A stretch of DNA of 64,000 bases from Paenibacillus koleovorans NBRC 103111 (GCF_004000845.1 NZ_BIMA01000004.1:59896-123895), one strand, 5' to 3'; numbered from the stretch's first letter, positions 1 through 8,872 are shown. Made by a program: numbers and translations. The notes: generated by a model not told the origin, from the letters alone.

Positions 1-81
1 GAAAGGAAGCAGGAACGCGATACTGCCGGCCAGCATAATCGCTGTGACGATAACTTTCGGTATTTCAATGCGCGGCTTCAC
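1..81 (-). CDS. Sugar ABC transporter permease, MalG type (partial, N-terminus only)
   Basis: Only the first 27 codons lie in the window; the rest continues off the left edge. A GTG start follows a GGGAGG ribosome binding site. The visible N-terminus is a short basic segment followed by a hydrophobic stretch (AIMLAGSIAFLLPF), as expected for the first membrane helix of an inner-membrane permease. It lies 18 bp downstream of a MalF-type permease on the same strand, and MalF-MalG order is standard in carbohydrate importers. The MalG assignment therefore rests mainly on context. Confidence 0.6.
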   Translation of the reverse strand, partial: MKPRIEIPKVIVTAIMLAGSIAFLLPF

Positions 82-99
82 GGAATCGGCCTCCCTCTC

Positions 100-1032
100 T
101 TAATAATTTACCCATTTTTTCTGACCGATCCATTGCAGAATCGTAATGATGAACACGCACAGGAACAGCACGATGGCCATCGAGGAGGCATAGCCGATCT
201 TCAGGTTGATGAACGCCGTTTCGTACAAATACCACACGATCATCGTCGTCGAGCCTGCCGGTCCGCCTTGCGTCAGCACCGCGATCAAGTCGAATACTTT
301 GAAGGTGGAGATGATGCCTGTGATAAGCAGGAAAAAGGAAGTCGACGACAGCATCGGGAACGTGATGGAGCGGAATTGCACCCAACGGTTCGCTCCGTCG
401 ATTTCAGCCGCCTCGTACAAATCCTTCGGGATCGACTGCAGACCGGCCAAGTAGACGATCATGTTGAAGCCGATCGACACCCAGACCGAGATTGTCATCA
501 CGGAGATGAGCGCGAAGGACGGATCCGCAATCCACTTCGGCGGGTTCTCGATACCGATGGCCATCAGGAACTGGTTGATCGGACCGAACGAAGGGTGGAA
601 CAGCACCTGCCACACGACGGCTACCGCCACGACGCTGGAGATGTAGGGCATGAAGTAAGCGACTTTGAAGAAGCTTTTGAAGTAGACGAATTTGTCGATA
701 ATGATCGCGAGTGCCATCGAGATCGCCAAGTAGATCGGTACGACGAGCAAGAATATCGCGTTATTGCGCAGCGACTTCAGGAACGTCGCGTCCTGGAACA
801 GGCGGTCGAAGTTTTTCATCCCGACCCACTTGAAGCCATTGAAGCCTTGAACGAAGTTCCAATCGCCGAATGAGAGCAGCACGGTGGCGAGGATCGGCAG
901 GATGGTTAGGACGGTAACCCCGATCAGCATGGGGCTTACGAATAGAAATCCGGCCAGCGTCTCGCGGCCCTGGATCGATTTTTTGCGGCGCGGACGCGGC
1001 TGAGCCGACGGGATGGCTGTACTTTCGGCCAC
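100..1032 (-). CDS. Carbohydrate ABC transporter permease, MalF/UgpA type
   Basis: Inner-membrane subunit of a CUT1-type sugar importer. After a basic N-terminal tail the protein has about six hydrophobic helices. The permease (EAA-like) loop EAAEIDGANRWVQF lies near the C-terminal third; it contacts the ATPase. Length (about 310 aa) is normal. I chose the GTG at 1032 because GAGGTGG precedes it by five bases. An upstream in-frame GTG at 1077 has no ribosome binding site and sits within the presumed transcription start region, just after a TATAAT. Transcription continues into a MalG-type gene. No solute-binding protein gene lies upstream: the preceding gene is a Uma2 protein with its own terminator. 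Substrate unknown. Confidence 0.88.
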   Translation of the reverse strand: MAESTAIPSAQPRPRRKKSIQGRETLAGFLFVSPMLIGVTVLTILPILATVLLSFGDWNFVQGFNGFKWVGMKNFDRLFQDATFLKSLRNNAIFLLVVPIYLAISMALAIIIDKFVYFKSFFKVAYFMPYISSVVAVAVVWQVLFHPSFGPINQFLMAIGIENPPKWIADPSFALISVMTISVWVSIGFNMIVYLAGLQSIPKDLYEAAEIDGANRWVQFRSITFPMLSSTSFFLLITGIISTFKVFDLIAVLTQGGPAGSTTMIVWYLYETAFINLKIGYASSMAIVLFLCVFIITILQWIGQKKWVNY

Positions 1033-1079
1033 GGTGACCACCTCATCTTCGTTTGTAATGTAGAGTTGCTTTTTCACTC

Positions 1080-1110
1080 ATTATAGTGGATCAGGGTGAA
1101 GCGGGCTTAA
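1080..1110 (-). promoter_or_regulatory. Possible sigma-A promoter of the permease operon
   Basis: On the minus strand a perfect TATAAT (1085-1080) lies 19 bp from a poor -35, TTAAGC (1110-1105). If it is used, transcription would begin near 1073 and give a leader of about 40 nt to the GTG at 1032. The weak -35 and long spacer fit an activator-dependent promoter. Confidence 0.35.
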
Positions 1111-1172
1111 CAGTATATTGCCCAGTTTCACAACTATATTGACTTTTGCAGCGAGCGGCTGTGAACAAAAGG

Positions 1173-1200
1173 AAAAACCGCCGCTGAAAGCCGGACGGTT
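1173..1200 (-). terminator. Terminator after the Uma2-family gene
   Basis: On the minus strand the stem ACCG-CCG/CGG-CGGT with an eight-base loop is followed by TTTTT. It lies just past the stop codon of the gene ending at 1218 and separates it from the permease operon. Confidence 0.6.
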
Positions 1201-1217
1201 TAAGTAGAACGACATTA

Positions 1218-1829
1218 TTATGGCTTGCGAACCGTTGCAAAAAGCTTGTCCAATTCGACAAAAACGCACGGGAACCTCTCCGAGGTCAGCACGTCGCCGA
1301 TATCTACGCCATACGAGTGGCTTAACAACAGCTTGTCGCCTTGATGCACGAATTGGTCGACGGTAAAGTGTGTCGGATCAACAATCCAATATTCGGAAAC
1401 TTTATGCTTTTCGTATTGGCGCTTTTTCCGGATTTTATCGTTGCTGCTGGTGCTCGGCGACAAAATCTCTACGACCAGATCGGGAGCTCCTTCAATTCGA
1501 GCAGGCTTGATGATATGTTCTCGCTCGTGAAGCACCATGACGAGATCCGGCTGGAAGCTGTTGTCCTTATCCAGGTAAACGTCAAGAGGCGCGAAAAGGA
1601 TGGTTCCGTTCGTATGACATGTTGCGTAAATTGCAAGATGAAGCTGAGCGATCACTTTTTGATGCGACACCGTTGGAGCCGGCGATAGATCGTACCGCAC
1701 CCCTTCAATGATCTCATAACGCCCTTCGATAAACGGGTTATGCAAGGTTCTGTCGACCGGCTCGTAGGAATCCATCTGCTCTTTGACCCGACCGGGCTTC
1801 TGGACCGGCTGGTTTCTTGGATTAGCCAT
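1218..1829 (-). CDS. Uma2 family (DUF820) putative endonuclease
   Basis: A 203-residue protein of the Uma2/DUF820 family, which has a PD-(D/E)XK nuclease-like fold. Its cellular role is poorly known; it is very abundant in cyanobacteria and scattered in Bacillota. Visible family signatures are FEGRYEIIEG-type N-terminal wording (RYEIIEGVRYDLSPAP), FQPDLVMV, and the core PDLVVEILSPSTSSNDK followed by KKRQYEKHKVSEYWIVDP. The Asp, Glu and Lys expected for a PD-(D/E)XK site are therefore present. The ATG at 1829 is preceded by AGGGGAG; an earlier in-frame ATG at 1856 has no good site. It appears monocistronic with its own terminator. Enzymatic activity is inferred from the family only. Confidence 0.85.
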   Translation of the reverse strand: MANPRNQPVQKPGRVKEQMDSYEPVDRTLHNPFIEGRYEIIEGVRYDLSPAPTVSHQKVIAQLHLAIYATCHTNGTILFAPLDVYLDKDNSFQPDLVMVLHEREHIIKPARIEGAPDLVVEILSPSTSSNDKIRKKRQYEKHKVSEYWIVDPTHFTVDQFVHQGDKLLLSHSYGVDIGDVLTSERFPCVFVELDKLFATVRKP

Positions 1830-1896
1830 AGTACGCTCCCCTGCCGCTATAGGCAAGCTTATTTCCTATTATTGTACTATTGAACCAAACGCCAGT

Positions 1897-2736
1897 CTAT
1901 CTCGTTGTAGTACGCCGTGCCTGCTCGATCCACTCGAACAGGTGGTCTAGCACTTGTTCGTCCTCCTCACGCGGGAATACGTGACCGCGCCCTTCGTAGA
2001 TGCTGAGCGTGTAGGGCTTGCCCGCTGCGCTTAGCGCCTCGGCGAGCCGGTAGGCATGCTCTACGCCGACGTGTTCGTCGACGGAGCCGTGAATGATCAG
2101 CACCGGCGAGCGGATGTCTTCGGCCCAGTCGACCGGCGAACGCCGTTCGTATGCGGCCGGGTCTTTGCGCGGGTGGCCGACCACGCGCTTCAGCATGCGG
2201 CGGAGGTCGACGCGCTCGTCGTATGTGAGGCGGAGGTCGCTGACGCCGCCCCACACGACGACCGGGCCGACGCCCTCGCACTCGCGTGCCGCGAGCAGCG
2301 CCATCATGGCGCCGCGCGAGAAGCCGATCAGCGCCGGCGCGAGCGGCTCGGCCTCCGGCAGCGCGCGGACGAGCCGCACGGCCGCGTACAGATCGTGGCG
2401 GTCGTCGCCGCCGAAGTCTTCGCGGCCTTCGCCGCCCTCGTTGCCCCGATAGAACGGGGCAAACACCGTGTACCCGCGTCGCGCCAGCGTCACAAGCCGC
2501 GCCACGCGCACCATGCCGACGCCGCGGATGCCGCCTCGGCAATAGATGAGCGGCGGCCTGGCGCCTCCGTCCGCCCCCGTCATGAGGTACCCTTTCACTC
2601 GCAGCCCTTGGCTCGTATATGTAACCCGCTCCAACCGCAAGCCTTCGGCGGGATCCGGAAGTCGCTCGCGTTCCACGTTCAGCGCCGCCACCTCCGCTTC
2701 GCCTCCAGCCGCCCTACTCTCACTTTCCCCTTCCAC
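1897..2736 (-). CDS. Alpha/beta hydrolase, prolyl-oligopeptidase (S9)-like
   Basis: A cytoplasmic serine hydrolase of about 279 aa with the acylaminoacyl-peptidase/S9 C-terminal hydrolase fold. The triad can be read directly: nucleophile Ser140 in GFSRGA, Asp220 in HGSVDEHV and His252 in GRGHVF. It has no N-terminal propeller, so it is a stand-alone hydrolase domain (peptidase or esterase; substrate unknown). The first about 30 residues are polar and low-complexity. The GTG start at 2736 has GGGGGA upstream, and a GTG at codon 16 is a plausible alternative. It is divergent from the YusU-like gene at 2872. Confidence 0.82.
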   Translation of the reverse strand: MEGESESRAAGGEAEVAALNVERERLPDPAEGLRLERVTYTSQGLRVKGYLMTGADGGARPPLIYCRGGIRGVGMVRVARLVTLARRGYTVFAPFYRGNEGGEGREDFGGDDRHDLYAAVRLVRALPEAEPLAPALIGFSRGAMMALLAARECEGVGPVVVWGGVSDLRLTYDERVDLRRMLKRVVGHPRKDPAAYERRSPVDWAEDIRSPVLIIHGSVDEHVGVEHAYRLAEALSAAGKPYTLSIYEGRGHVFPREEDEQVLDHLFEWIEQARRTTTR

Positions 2737-2871
2737 CGGCCGTCCCCCACTCTCATTTCCTTGTTTCGCCGCCCGTTTTCCGCTTTGACACGTTCCAGCC
2801 GCTTCGCTAGACTAGAATTACCGTAATCACCCGGTTGACTTTGGATTAGTTTAACACGCGAAAGGCAGTTG

Positions 2872-3162
2872 ATGCACATGAACCCGGTTTTCGATCAAGA
2901 ATTCGATGCGCTAGTAGAGAAATTCGCCGAGCTGGTGACCGGCAAGAGCAATACCGAGATGGTCGACAAGATCATCAAGTGGTCAATCTACAACCACATT
3001 CATAAGAGCATGCCCGCGCTTACCGCGCATTGGGGACAAACCCATCCGGAGGCGAAGCGCGAGGTTCGGCTGCTTTTCGAGGAGATTCGCGATCTGAACC
3101 AAGCGCAGCGCGCGCATGCCCAGACGTCCGGCGCCACAGGCGCGCCGAAGGAAGAGGAGTAG
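2872..3162 (+). CDS. YusU-like small protein (DUF2573 family)
   Basis: A 96-residue soluble, mostly helical acidic protein. The core FDALVEKFAELVTGKS, followed by IKWSIYNHIHKSMPALTAHW and an EAKREVRLLFEEIRDLN helix, matches my recollection of the B. subtilis YusU/DUF2573 family, whose function is unknown. The tail is Gly/Ala/Glu-rich. The ATG at 2872 follows AAAGGCAG; an ATG at 2878 is also possible. It stands alone, divergent from the hydrolase gene and followed by a non-coding repeat region. Confidence 0.72.
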   Translation: MHMNPVFDQEFDALVEKFAELVTGKSNTEMVDKIIKWSIYNHIHKSMPALTAHWGQTHPEAKREVRLLFEEIRDLNQAQRAHAQTSGATGAPKEEE

Positions 3163-3224
3163 GTATTAGTAGCAAAACCGTCCGGGGAGACACCGATCAG
3201 TTCCATGGTCGTTGAGTTCCGTTG

Positions 3225-3400
3225 GTGCGGAGGAGGGCAGGCTATTGGGTTCCCATCGCACTTGAAATTTCGTGCCTGGGATGGAGCAGGTTAAGGTGGC
3301 ACCAGATTTCAGGGGCGTCCGCTTCGCTTCTCCACTCTAGTCCTCGCCCTCTTTGGTTCTTCTTTTGTCTATGCCCCCTCCGTTTTTCTCAGAAATAATA
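3225..3400 (+). repeat. Partial, diverged copy of the interspersed intergenic repeat
   Basis: From about 3335 this stretch (CGCTTCGCTTCTCCACTC, then CCCTCTTTGGTTCTTCTTTTGTC) is recognisably related to 19350-19440. It matches more loosely 54425-54500. It lacks the downstream hairpin part (AGTCCGA...TCGGACT) of the full copies. The remaining bases 3163-3700 show no convincing gene; a 66-codon minus-strand frame at 3502-3702 is AT-rich with no ribosome binding site. Confidence 0.45.
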
Positions 3401-3703
3401 GCGCTCCGAAAGTGACTGTCGATTGATTGTGAATAAACTTGAGCGAGACTAAAAATGCCGCATAGCTATCCGCCAATCCCACCAAGTAGACCAGTTTTAC
3501 CCTACTTCGCATCCATCCGTCCGTACAGTCCGCTTACGCCCGCCGGTTGAAATCGCCGCACTTCCTGGAAGAATAATACAGCACCGGTCACTGCTATATA
3601 GGTATAAAGCATCATGAAATTAAGAAAAAAGTAGCAGGGGATCGGAAAAAAATGAAGAAAATCTATATAGACGTATCTCTTTATGGTGTTCAAAACAAAC
3701 AAC

Positions 3704-4056
3704 TTGGTGCTGCGCGGGGGTATTCGCGTACAATCTGCCGCGTTTCACGGGGCAAAAAAGTTTGGAGAAACCGGATGCCTCTCTTAGATGGTGCGAGGAA
3801 ACCCTTGCCCCGTCTGTATTGACGAATGCCGAGAGGCTATTATTAGGGGGGAGGAAGTTTCGAACCGAAATACGGGGTTCTTGAACTCGAAGGCGGAAGA
3901 TTTTTATCGCGAGCGGATTTCTTTATGGGGCGGTCTTTTTGCTTTCCTAAAAATGGTGATCGATGCAACGGCTCCTTTGCTTCCGGTTTCCACTTAATTC
4001 TGATTGCGGTTACTATTATGCCAGAAATCCATTACAATCGGAGAGGATGTTTGGGG
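3704..4056 (+). promoter_or_regulatory. Promoter and long structured 5' leader of the glycine-rich SLH gene
   Basis: TTGGTG (3704-3709) and TACAAT (3729-3734), 19 bp apart, suggest a promoter and a start near 3741. Immediately after it, ACGGGGCA (3747-3754) can pair perfectly with TGCCCCGT (3806-3813). The pair encloses two smaller hairpins (GTTT/AAAC near 3761-3772 and CCTC/GAGG near 3777-3798), giving a three-way-junction shape. The leader then runs about 240 nt more to the ribosome binding site GGAGAGG (4041-4047). I could not match it to a riboswitch class I know. Structure is inferred by eye. Confidence 0.4.
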
Positions 4057-7000
4057 ATGCGCAAGAAAGTTTTTTCCCTTTTTGTGATTATCAATATGGT
4101 TTTTGCTTATTTTTTTGGGACCGTTTTCGCGGATGGGGGGCCGGTGCAAGCCGGCGAGTTCACGGTACAGGGCGATGCGGCAAGTTACAATTTTGACGCT
4201 GGGGCTGGGACTCTATTCATAAAGGGAGCCGAGGTTTTAGAGATATCCGGAACGACGGCTATACATAAGATCGTGGTGAAAAACGGAATTTCCGCCAATC
4301 TTGTTCTGGACAGTCTGAACATTGACGCAAGCGACTATGGCGGCTGCGCGTTCGCGGTCGAAGCGGGTGCTACGGCGAATCTGAGGCTGCAAGGCAACAA
4401 TTCGCTGAAGAGCGGCGGAGGTTGCGCAGGGTTGAATGTGCCTGACACCGCGACACTTGTAATAGATGGAACGGATGATGACAGTCTGACTGCAACGGGC
4501 GGCCCAAGAGGCGGTTCGGGGATTGGCGGGAATGCCGGCAATCCCGGGGAGCCGGGGAGCAGTAACGGCGCGTCGGGAACACATGGCAGCAAAGGAGAAG
4601 CCGCCGGGGATATCAGGATCAAGGGCGGTATGGTTATTGCGACGGGAGGAGTCGGCGGCACCGGCATCGGCGGCGGCGCAGGCGGCGCGGGTGGAGCGGG
4701 CGGCGATGGCGCGGATGGTATGGATGGCGCGCATAGCGTCGCCGCTACCCCCCAGTCAATAAATGGAGGAGACGGCGGCAACGGCTGGCGCGGAGGAGAC
4801 GGCGGCGACGGCGGCAACGGCGGAGCGGGTGGCAACGGTGGTGTGATTGCAATAGCCGGAGGGATTGTACGCGCATCGGGTTCCGGCGGCAGTGCGGATA
4901 TCGGCGGCGGTGCCGCCGGAATTGGCGGTGCCGGCGGTTTTGGCGGCAACGGCGGTTTTGGCGGCAACGGGGCGGACGGATACGCCAATCAGGGAGGCGA
5001 CGGTGGCGACGGCGGCGGCCGCGGCGGCAACGGGGGCGCCGGCGGTTTTGGCGGCGATGGCGGTAATGGCGGTACAGGGGGTACGGGGGGAAGCGGCGGC
5101 GCTGTGAGCATTACCGGCGGGACGGTCGTCGCAACGAGCATCGGCAGCGGCAACGGCGCCGCAGGCGGCATTGCCGGCACGGGCGGCATTGCCGGCACGG
5201 GTGGCGGTGGCGGTGCCGGCACGGGCAGCGGCAACGGCGGTTTTGGCGGCGCCGGCGGAATGGGCGGCAACGGCGGTTTTGGCGGTAACGGCGGTTTTGG
5301 CGGCGCCAGCGGGACGGTCGTCGTCATCGGCGGATCGGTGAATACGTCCGGTCCGCACGGCGGAAGCGGCGGTACGGGTGGTGCGGCAGGCGGTGCGGGT
5401 ATTGCGGGTACCGGCGGTAAGGCAGGAGCGAACGGTATAGCGGGTGCCGGTGGGCTCGCCGGAAGTCCCGGTACGAAGGGGGCCGACGGCAATGGCGGAG
5501 GAAATACTGTTTTTTCCAACGGATCCGGTCACGGCAATAGGAGCTTGGCGTTATACGTGCTGACCGTCGGCGCGCCGGCGACGGTGAATGCTTCTGTATA
5601 CTCGCTGACGACACAACCGATGCTTGACTATGACTATGGCGTCCAAGGGATGCGGACGGACGACTTGGGGAAATTGTATGTCCACTTGCCGGACGGGATC
5701 GATACAGTTTATGTCAAGAGCGGGGATACGACGTACGAAGGTACGGTATCATCTGATACGCCCCATTTAGCGTTGCTCCAGGCTCAAAGCTTCACTATTT
5801 CATCCGATATATCGGCGGCGGACTTCGGTGCCGTTACGGCAGATTATCCGACACAGCCTGTAAAGATCGTTACGATCGCAAACACCGGCAATAAACCGGT
5901 GACGCTCAGGCAACCTGTGGCCGCCCATTACGAAGTCGGTCTTCTGAGTGGGACGACGATTGGCACACCGGATACGGCAACGTTCACGATAAGACCCAAA
6001 GACGCCTTGGCGGCAGGCAATTATGACGAGACGATCACAGTTTATACGGAAAGCGATACGGAAACGACGATAGAGGCCAAGTTTACGGTTAACGCCGCGC
6101 CGTCGAACGAGCCTTCTGAACCGGACAAGCCTTCAGACGGCAATACGGGCGGCCCCTCGGCGCCGGCAACGAACCCGCCAGGAGTAAATGTACTGGTCAA
6201 TGGCAAAGTCGAAAGCGCGGGAATCGCGACGACAACGGAACGGAACAACCAGACCGTCACGACGATCACCATCGATCCGAAGAAGCTGGATGAGAGGCTC
6301 GCGGAGGCAGGTCAACATGCGGTCGTCACCCTTCCAATTACTTTGGAATCCGATGTTTTCATTGGCGAACTGAACGGACAAATGATGAAGAACATGGAGC
6401 AGAAGCAGGCGGTGCTGGAAATCAAAACAAGGAACGCCGGCTATACGCTGCCTGCGGGACAAATCAATATTGATGCCATCTCGAATCAGATTGGCCGAAG
6501 CATAGCGCTCCAGGACATCAAGATTCAGATCGAGATCGCCGCGCCGACGAAGGATCAGGTGAAAAATATCGAAAACGCGGCAGAGAAAGGCGCGTTCACG
6601 CCAGTCGTTCCTTCGATAGATTTCACGGTCAGAGCGGTGTATGGCGACACGACAGTCGAATTGTCGAAGTTTACCGCCTACGTGGAGCGCGCCATCGCGA
6701 TTCCGGACGGCGTTGACCCGAACAAGATCACGACGGGCATTGTCGTCGAAGCCGATGGCACGGTGCGCCATGTGCCGACCCGGGTTATGCAGGTCGATGG
6801 CAAGTACTTTGCCACCATCAACAGTTTGACGAACAGCTCCTATGCCGTCGTCTGGCATCCTCTAGCATTTAGCGACGTGGCGACACATTGGTCGAAGGAG
6901 GCCGTCAACGACATGGGCTCGCGCATGGTCATCGAGGGAACGGGAGGCAGCCAGTTCAGCCCTGACCGTGACATCACCCGCGCCGAATTTGCAGCGATTA

Positions 7001-7428
7001 TCGTTCGTGGACTGGGGCTGAAGCTGGAGAGCGGCTCTGCCTCCTTCTCGGACGTGAAAGCGACGGATTGGTACGATAGTGCTATTCAAACCGCTTATGC
7101 CTACGGTCTGATCGACGGGTATGACGACGGGACATTCCGGCCGAATGACAGGATCACGCGCGAACAGGCGATGGCGATCATCGCCAAAGCGATGAAACTG
7201 ACCGGACTGCGGGACAAGCTCGCTGCGCAATCGGCGGAAAAAACGCTTCATGCGTTCGGAGATGCGACTGCGGTAGCGGCATGGGCGAAGAACGGCGTTG
7301 CTGACACCGTGCAAGCGGGCATTGTATCGGGCAGAAGCGCGGATACGCTAGCGCCGCAGGCTTACATGACTCGCGCCGAAGTGGCGTCAACGATTCAGCG
7401 ACTGCTGAAGCAATCCGGATTGATCTAA
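4057..7428 (+). CDS. Glycine-rich surface protein with S-layer homology domains
   Basis: Secreted, wall-bound protein of 1,123 aa. A signal peptide (MRKKVFSLFVIINMVFAYFF, ending near VFADGG) is followed by a beta-rich N-domain. Residues about 147-482 are extremely Gly-rich with GGNGGFGGNGG-type repeats. Within this region short beta-strand rungs recur (IRIKGGMVIATGG, IAIAGGIVRASGS, VSITGGTVVATS, VVVIGGSVNTSG), which resemble turns of a beta-helix with very long glycine loops. An Ig-like domain follows (about 582-680), then a Pro-rich linker, a beta-domain, and three SLH motifs (about 937-1123; FSDVATHWSKEAV, FSDVKATDWYDSA, AWAKNGVADTVQAG). SLH domains bind pyruvylated secondary wall polymer. 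The ATG at 4057 was chosen for its RBS GGAGAGG and for the signal peptide. Function of the glycine region is unknown. Confidence 0.9.
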   Translation: MRKKVFSLFVIINMVFAYFFGTVFADGGPVQAGEFTVQGDAASYNFDAGAGTLFIKGAEVLEISGTTAIHKIVVKNGISANLVLDSLNIDASDYGGCAFAVEAGATANLRLQGNNSLKSGGGCAGLNVPDTATLVIDGTDDDSLTATGGPRGGSGIGGNAGNPGEPGSSNGASGTHGSKGEAAGDIRIKGGMVIATGGVGGTGIGGGAGGAGGAGGDGADGMDGAHSVAATPQSINGGDGGNGWRGGDGGDGGNGGAGGNGGVIAIAGGIVRASGSGGSADIGGGAAGIGGAGGFGGNGGFGGNGADGYANQGGDGGDGGGRGGNGGAGGFGGDGGNGGTGGTGGSGGAVSITGGTVVATSIGSGNGAAGGIAGTGGIAGTGGGGGAGTGSGNGGFGGAGGMGGNGGFGGNGGFGGASGTVVVIGGSVNTSGPHGGSGGTGGAAGGAGIAGTGGKAGANGIAGAGGLAGSPGTKGADGNGGGNTVFSNGSGHGNRSLALYVLTVGAPATVNASVYSLTTQPMLDYDYGVQGMRTDDLGKLYVHLPDGIDTVYVKSGDTTYEGTVSSDTPHLALLQAQSFTISSDISAADFGAVTADYPTQPVKIVTIANTGNKPVTLRQPVAAHYEVGLLSGTTIGTPDTATFTIRPKDALAAGNYDETITVYTESDTETTIEAKFTVNAAPSNEPSEPDKPSDGNTGGPSAPATNPPGVNVLVNGKVESAGIATTTERNNQTVTTITIDPKKLDERLAEAGQHAVVTLPITLESDVFIGELNGQMMKNMEQKQAVLEIKTRNAGYTLPAGQINIDAISNQIGRSIALQDIKIQIEIAAPTKDQVKNIENAAEKGAFTPVVPSIDFTVRAVYGDTTVELSKFTAYVERAIAIPDGVDPNKITTGIVVEADGTVRHVPTRVMQVDGKYFATINSLTNSSYAVVWHPLAFSDVATHWSKEAVNDMGSRMVIEGTGGSQFSPDRDITRAEFAAIIVRGLGLKLESGSASFSDVKATDWYDSAIQTAYAYGLIDGYDDGTFRPNDRITREQAMAIIAKAMKLTGLRDKLAAQSAEKTLHAFGDATAVAAWAKNGVADTVQAGIVSGRSADTLAPQAYMTRAEVASTIQRLLKQSGLI

Positions 7429-7438
7429 CCGGGAGTAG

Positions 7439-7473
7439 AATCGGCCACGGCAACTGCTGCCGCGGCCGATTTT
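7439..7473 (+). terminator. Rho-independent terminator of the glycine-rich SLH gene
   Basis: AATCGGCC-A-CGGCA pairs with TGCCG-C-GGCCGATT around an ACTGC loop, followed by TTTT. It starts 11 bp after the stop codon at 7428. Confidence 0.85.
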
Positions 7474-7686
7474 GTCGAATGCGCTCCTTAACCCGGACGA
7501 GCCGGAATATATAGACGAAAAAATGGTTACACCCGATCTATCCCGTGTCGGACCCGGCTGCGCTGTTTATAATGAAAGAAGGCGGACTCCTTGACCATGA
7601 GAATGTATCACCGAAAGCCGCCAGAACAACACGGGATACCTGTTAGCCTCAACTGAGAAGGCTCATCAGGACAGGAGGATTCACAT

Positions 7687-8754
7687 TTGGATTTGCAAGC
7701 ATTAGGCTGGACCCCGGAACGGGAAGCCGCCTTTGGCCCTCAGCGCGTGAAAGGCTATATTGCCGGACGCGTCGCGCTGGAGCATAAGCATATGTACCGC
7801 GTCTATACCGAACACGGCGATCTGCTCGCCGAGGTGTCGGGCAAGCTGCGCCACGAAGCGTTGGGACGCGGCGATTACCCCGCCGTCGGCGATTGGGTCG
7901 CGCTGGCTGCGCGCGTGGAAGAAGGCCGCGCCACCATTCACGAGGTTTTGCCGCGGACAAGCAAGTTCAGCCGCAAAGCAGCCGGCAGCGCCATAGAGGA
8001 GCAGCTCGTCGCCACGAACATCGATACCGTCTTTCTGGTGACGGCGCTGAACCAGGACTACAACTTGAGACGGCTCGAGCGTTACCTCACCATCGCTTGG
8101 GAGAGCGGTGCGTTCCCCGTCGTCATCCTGAGCAAAGCCGATCTGAGCGACGATGTCGAAGCCGCCGTCCGCGAAGCCGAAGCGGTCGCGATCGGGGTGC
8201 CGGTCCATGCGGTCAGCTCACTGGAGAGCGTCGGTCTGGAGCTGCTGCAGCCTTATCTCGGCCCCGGCAAGACCGTCGCCCTGCTCGGCTCCTCCGGTGC
8301 CGGCAAGTCGACGCTGATCAACCGGCTCTACGGCCGAGATATCCTCGAGACCGGCGACATCCGGCATGGAGACGACCGCGGCAAGCACACGACGACGCAT
8401 CGCGAGCTCGTCGCGCTGCCGGCGGGCGGCCTGCTCATCGACACGCCGGGGATGCGCGAGCTGCAGCTGTGGAATGCCGAGGAAGGTATGGAAGTGTCGT
8501 TCCGCGACGTGGAGTCGATTGCAGAGCAATGCCGCTACCCGGACTGCCGGCATCGCTCGGAGCCGGGGTGCGCGGTGAAGGCGGCACTGGACGACGGGAC
8601 GCTCGAGTCGAGCCGCTACGACAACTACGTGAAGCTCCAGAAGGAGCTGGCGTACTTGGCGCGCAAGGAAGATCGCACGCTCGCCGCCGCCGAGAAGGAC
8701 AAGTGGAAGAAGATCCACAAGGAAATGAAGCATCGCAACAAGCCGCAATTTTAG
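7687..8754 (+). CDS. rsgA: Ribosome small-subunit-dependent GTPase A (RsgA/YjeQ family)
   Basis: A circularly permuted GTPase that acts in late 30S ribosomal subunit maturation. Order of parts in 355 aa: OB-fold N-domain (about 20-95), G4 motif SKAD (149-152), P-loop GSSGAGKST (201-209), G3 DTPG (252-255) and the zinc module C282-x4-C287-x-H289-x5-C295. It is longer than the usual about 295-residue RsgA, having an N-terminal extension and a Lys-rich C-terminal tail (KEDRTLAAAEKDKWKKIHKE). It therefore looks like the second, longer RsgA-type paralogue found in some Bacillota rather than the one linked to prkC/rpe. A TTG start is preceded by AGGAGG. The gene is monocistronic with its own terminator. 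Confidence 0.93.
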   Translation: MDLQALGWTPEREAAFGPQRVKGYIAGRVALEHKHMYRVYTEHGDLLAEVSGKLRHEALGRGDYPAVGDWVALAARVEEGRATIHEVLPRTSKFSRKAAGSAIEEQLVATNIDTVFLVTALNQDYNLRRLERYLTIAWESGAFPVVILSKADLSDDVEAAVREAEAVAIGVPVHAVSSLESVGLELLQPYLGPGKTVALLGSSGAGKSTLINRLYGRDILETGDIRHGDDRGKHTTTHRELVALPAGGLLIDTPGMRELQLWNAEEGMEVSFRDVESIAEQCRYPDCRHRSEPGCAVKAALDDGTLESSRYDNYVKLQKELAYLARKEDRTLAAAEKDKWKKIHKEMKHRNKPQF

Positions 8755-8768
8755 CGGTCTAGTAAGTC

Positions 8769-8800
8769 AAAACTCCAACACCTCGATGTGTTGGAGTTTT
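8769..8800 (+). terminator. Terminator after rsgA
   Basis: A perfect 13-bp stem, AAAACTCCAACAC/GTGTTGGAGTTTT, with loop CTCGAT ends in TTTT. It lies 15 bp downstream of the rsgA stop. Confidence 0.85.
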
Positions 8801-8825
8801 GTGCATGAATTGTGTTTTGAACAGT

Positions 8826-8852
8826 GTAAAAAGACGTGCCTCTCGGCACGTC
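8826..8852 (-). terminator. Terminator of the DUF5107/GH42-like operon
   Basis: On the minus strand GACGTGCC-GAGA-GGCACGTC is followed by TTTTT, about 20 bp past the stop codon at 8873. It sits back-to-back with the rsgA terminator. Confidence 0.88.
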
Positions 8853-8872
8853 CGGTGTCCACCCAAACCTAA

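Noticed and set aside
3502..3702. 66-codon minus-strand hydrophobic frame
   Set aside because: AT-rich intergenic DNA, no RBS, and it covers the presumed promoter region of the SLH gene.
3741..3870. c-di-GMP or SAM riboswitch in the SLH leader
   Set aside because: The conserved bases of those classes (for example GCAAAGCC or the SAM-I core) are absent.
4237..5532. Long minus-strand open frames rich in Pro, Ala and Arg opposite the glycine-rich gene
   Set aside because: They are the complement of GGN/GCN codons, have no ribosome binding sites and alternate between frames.
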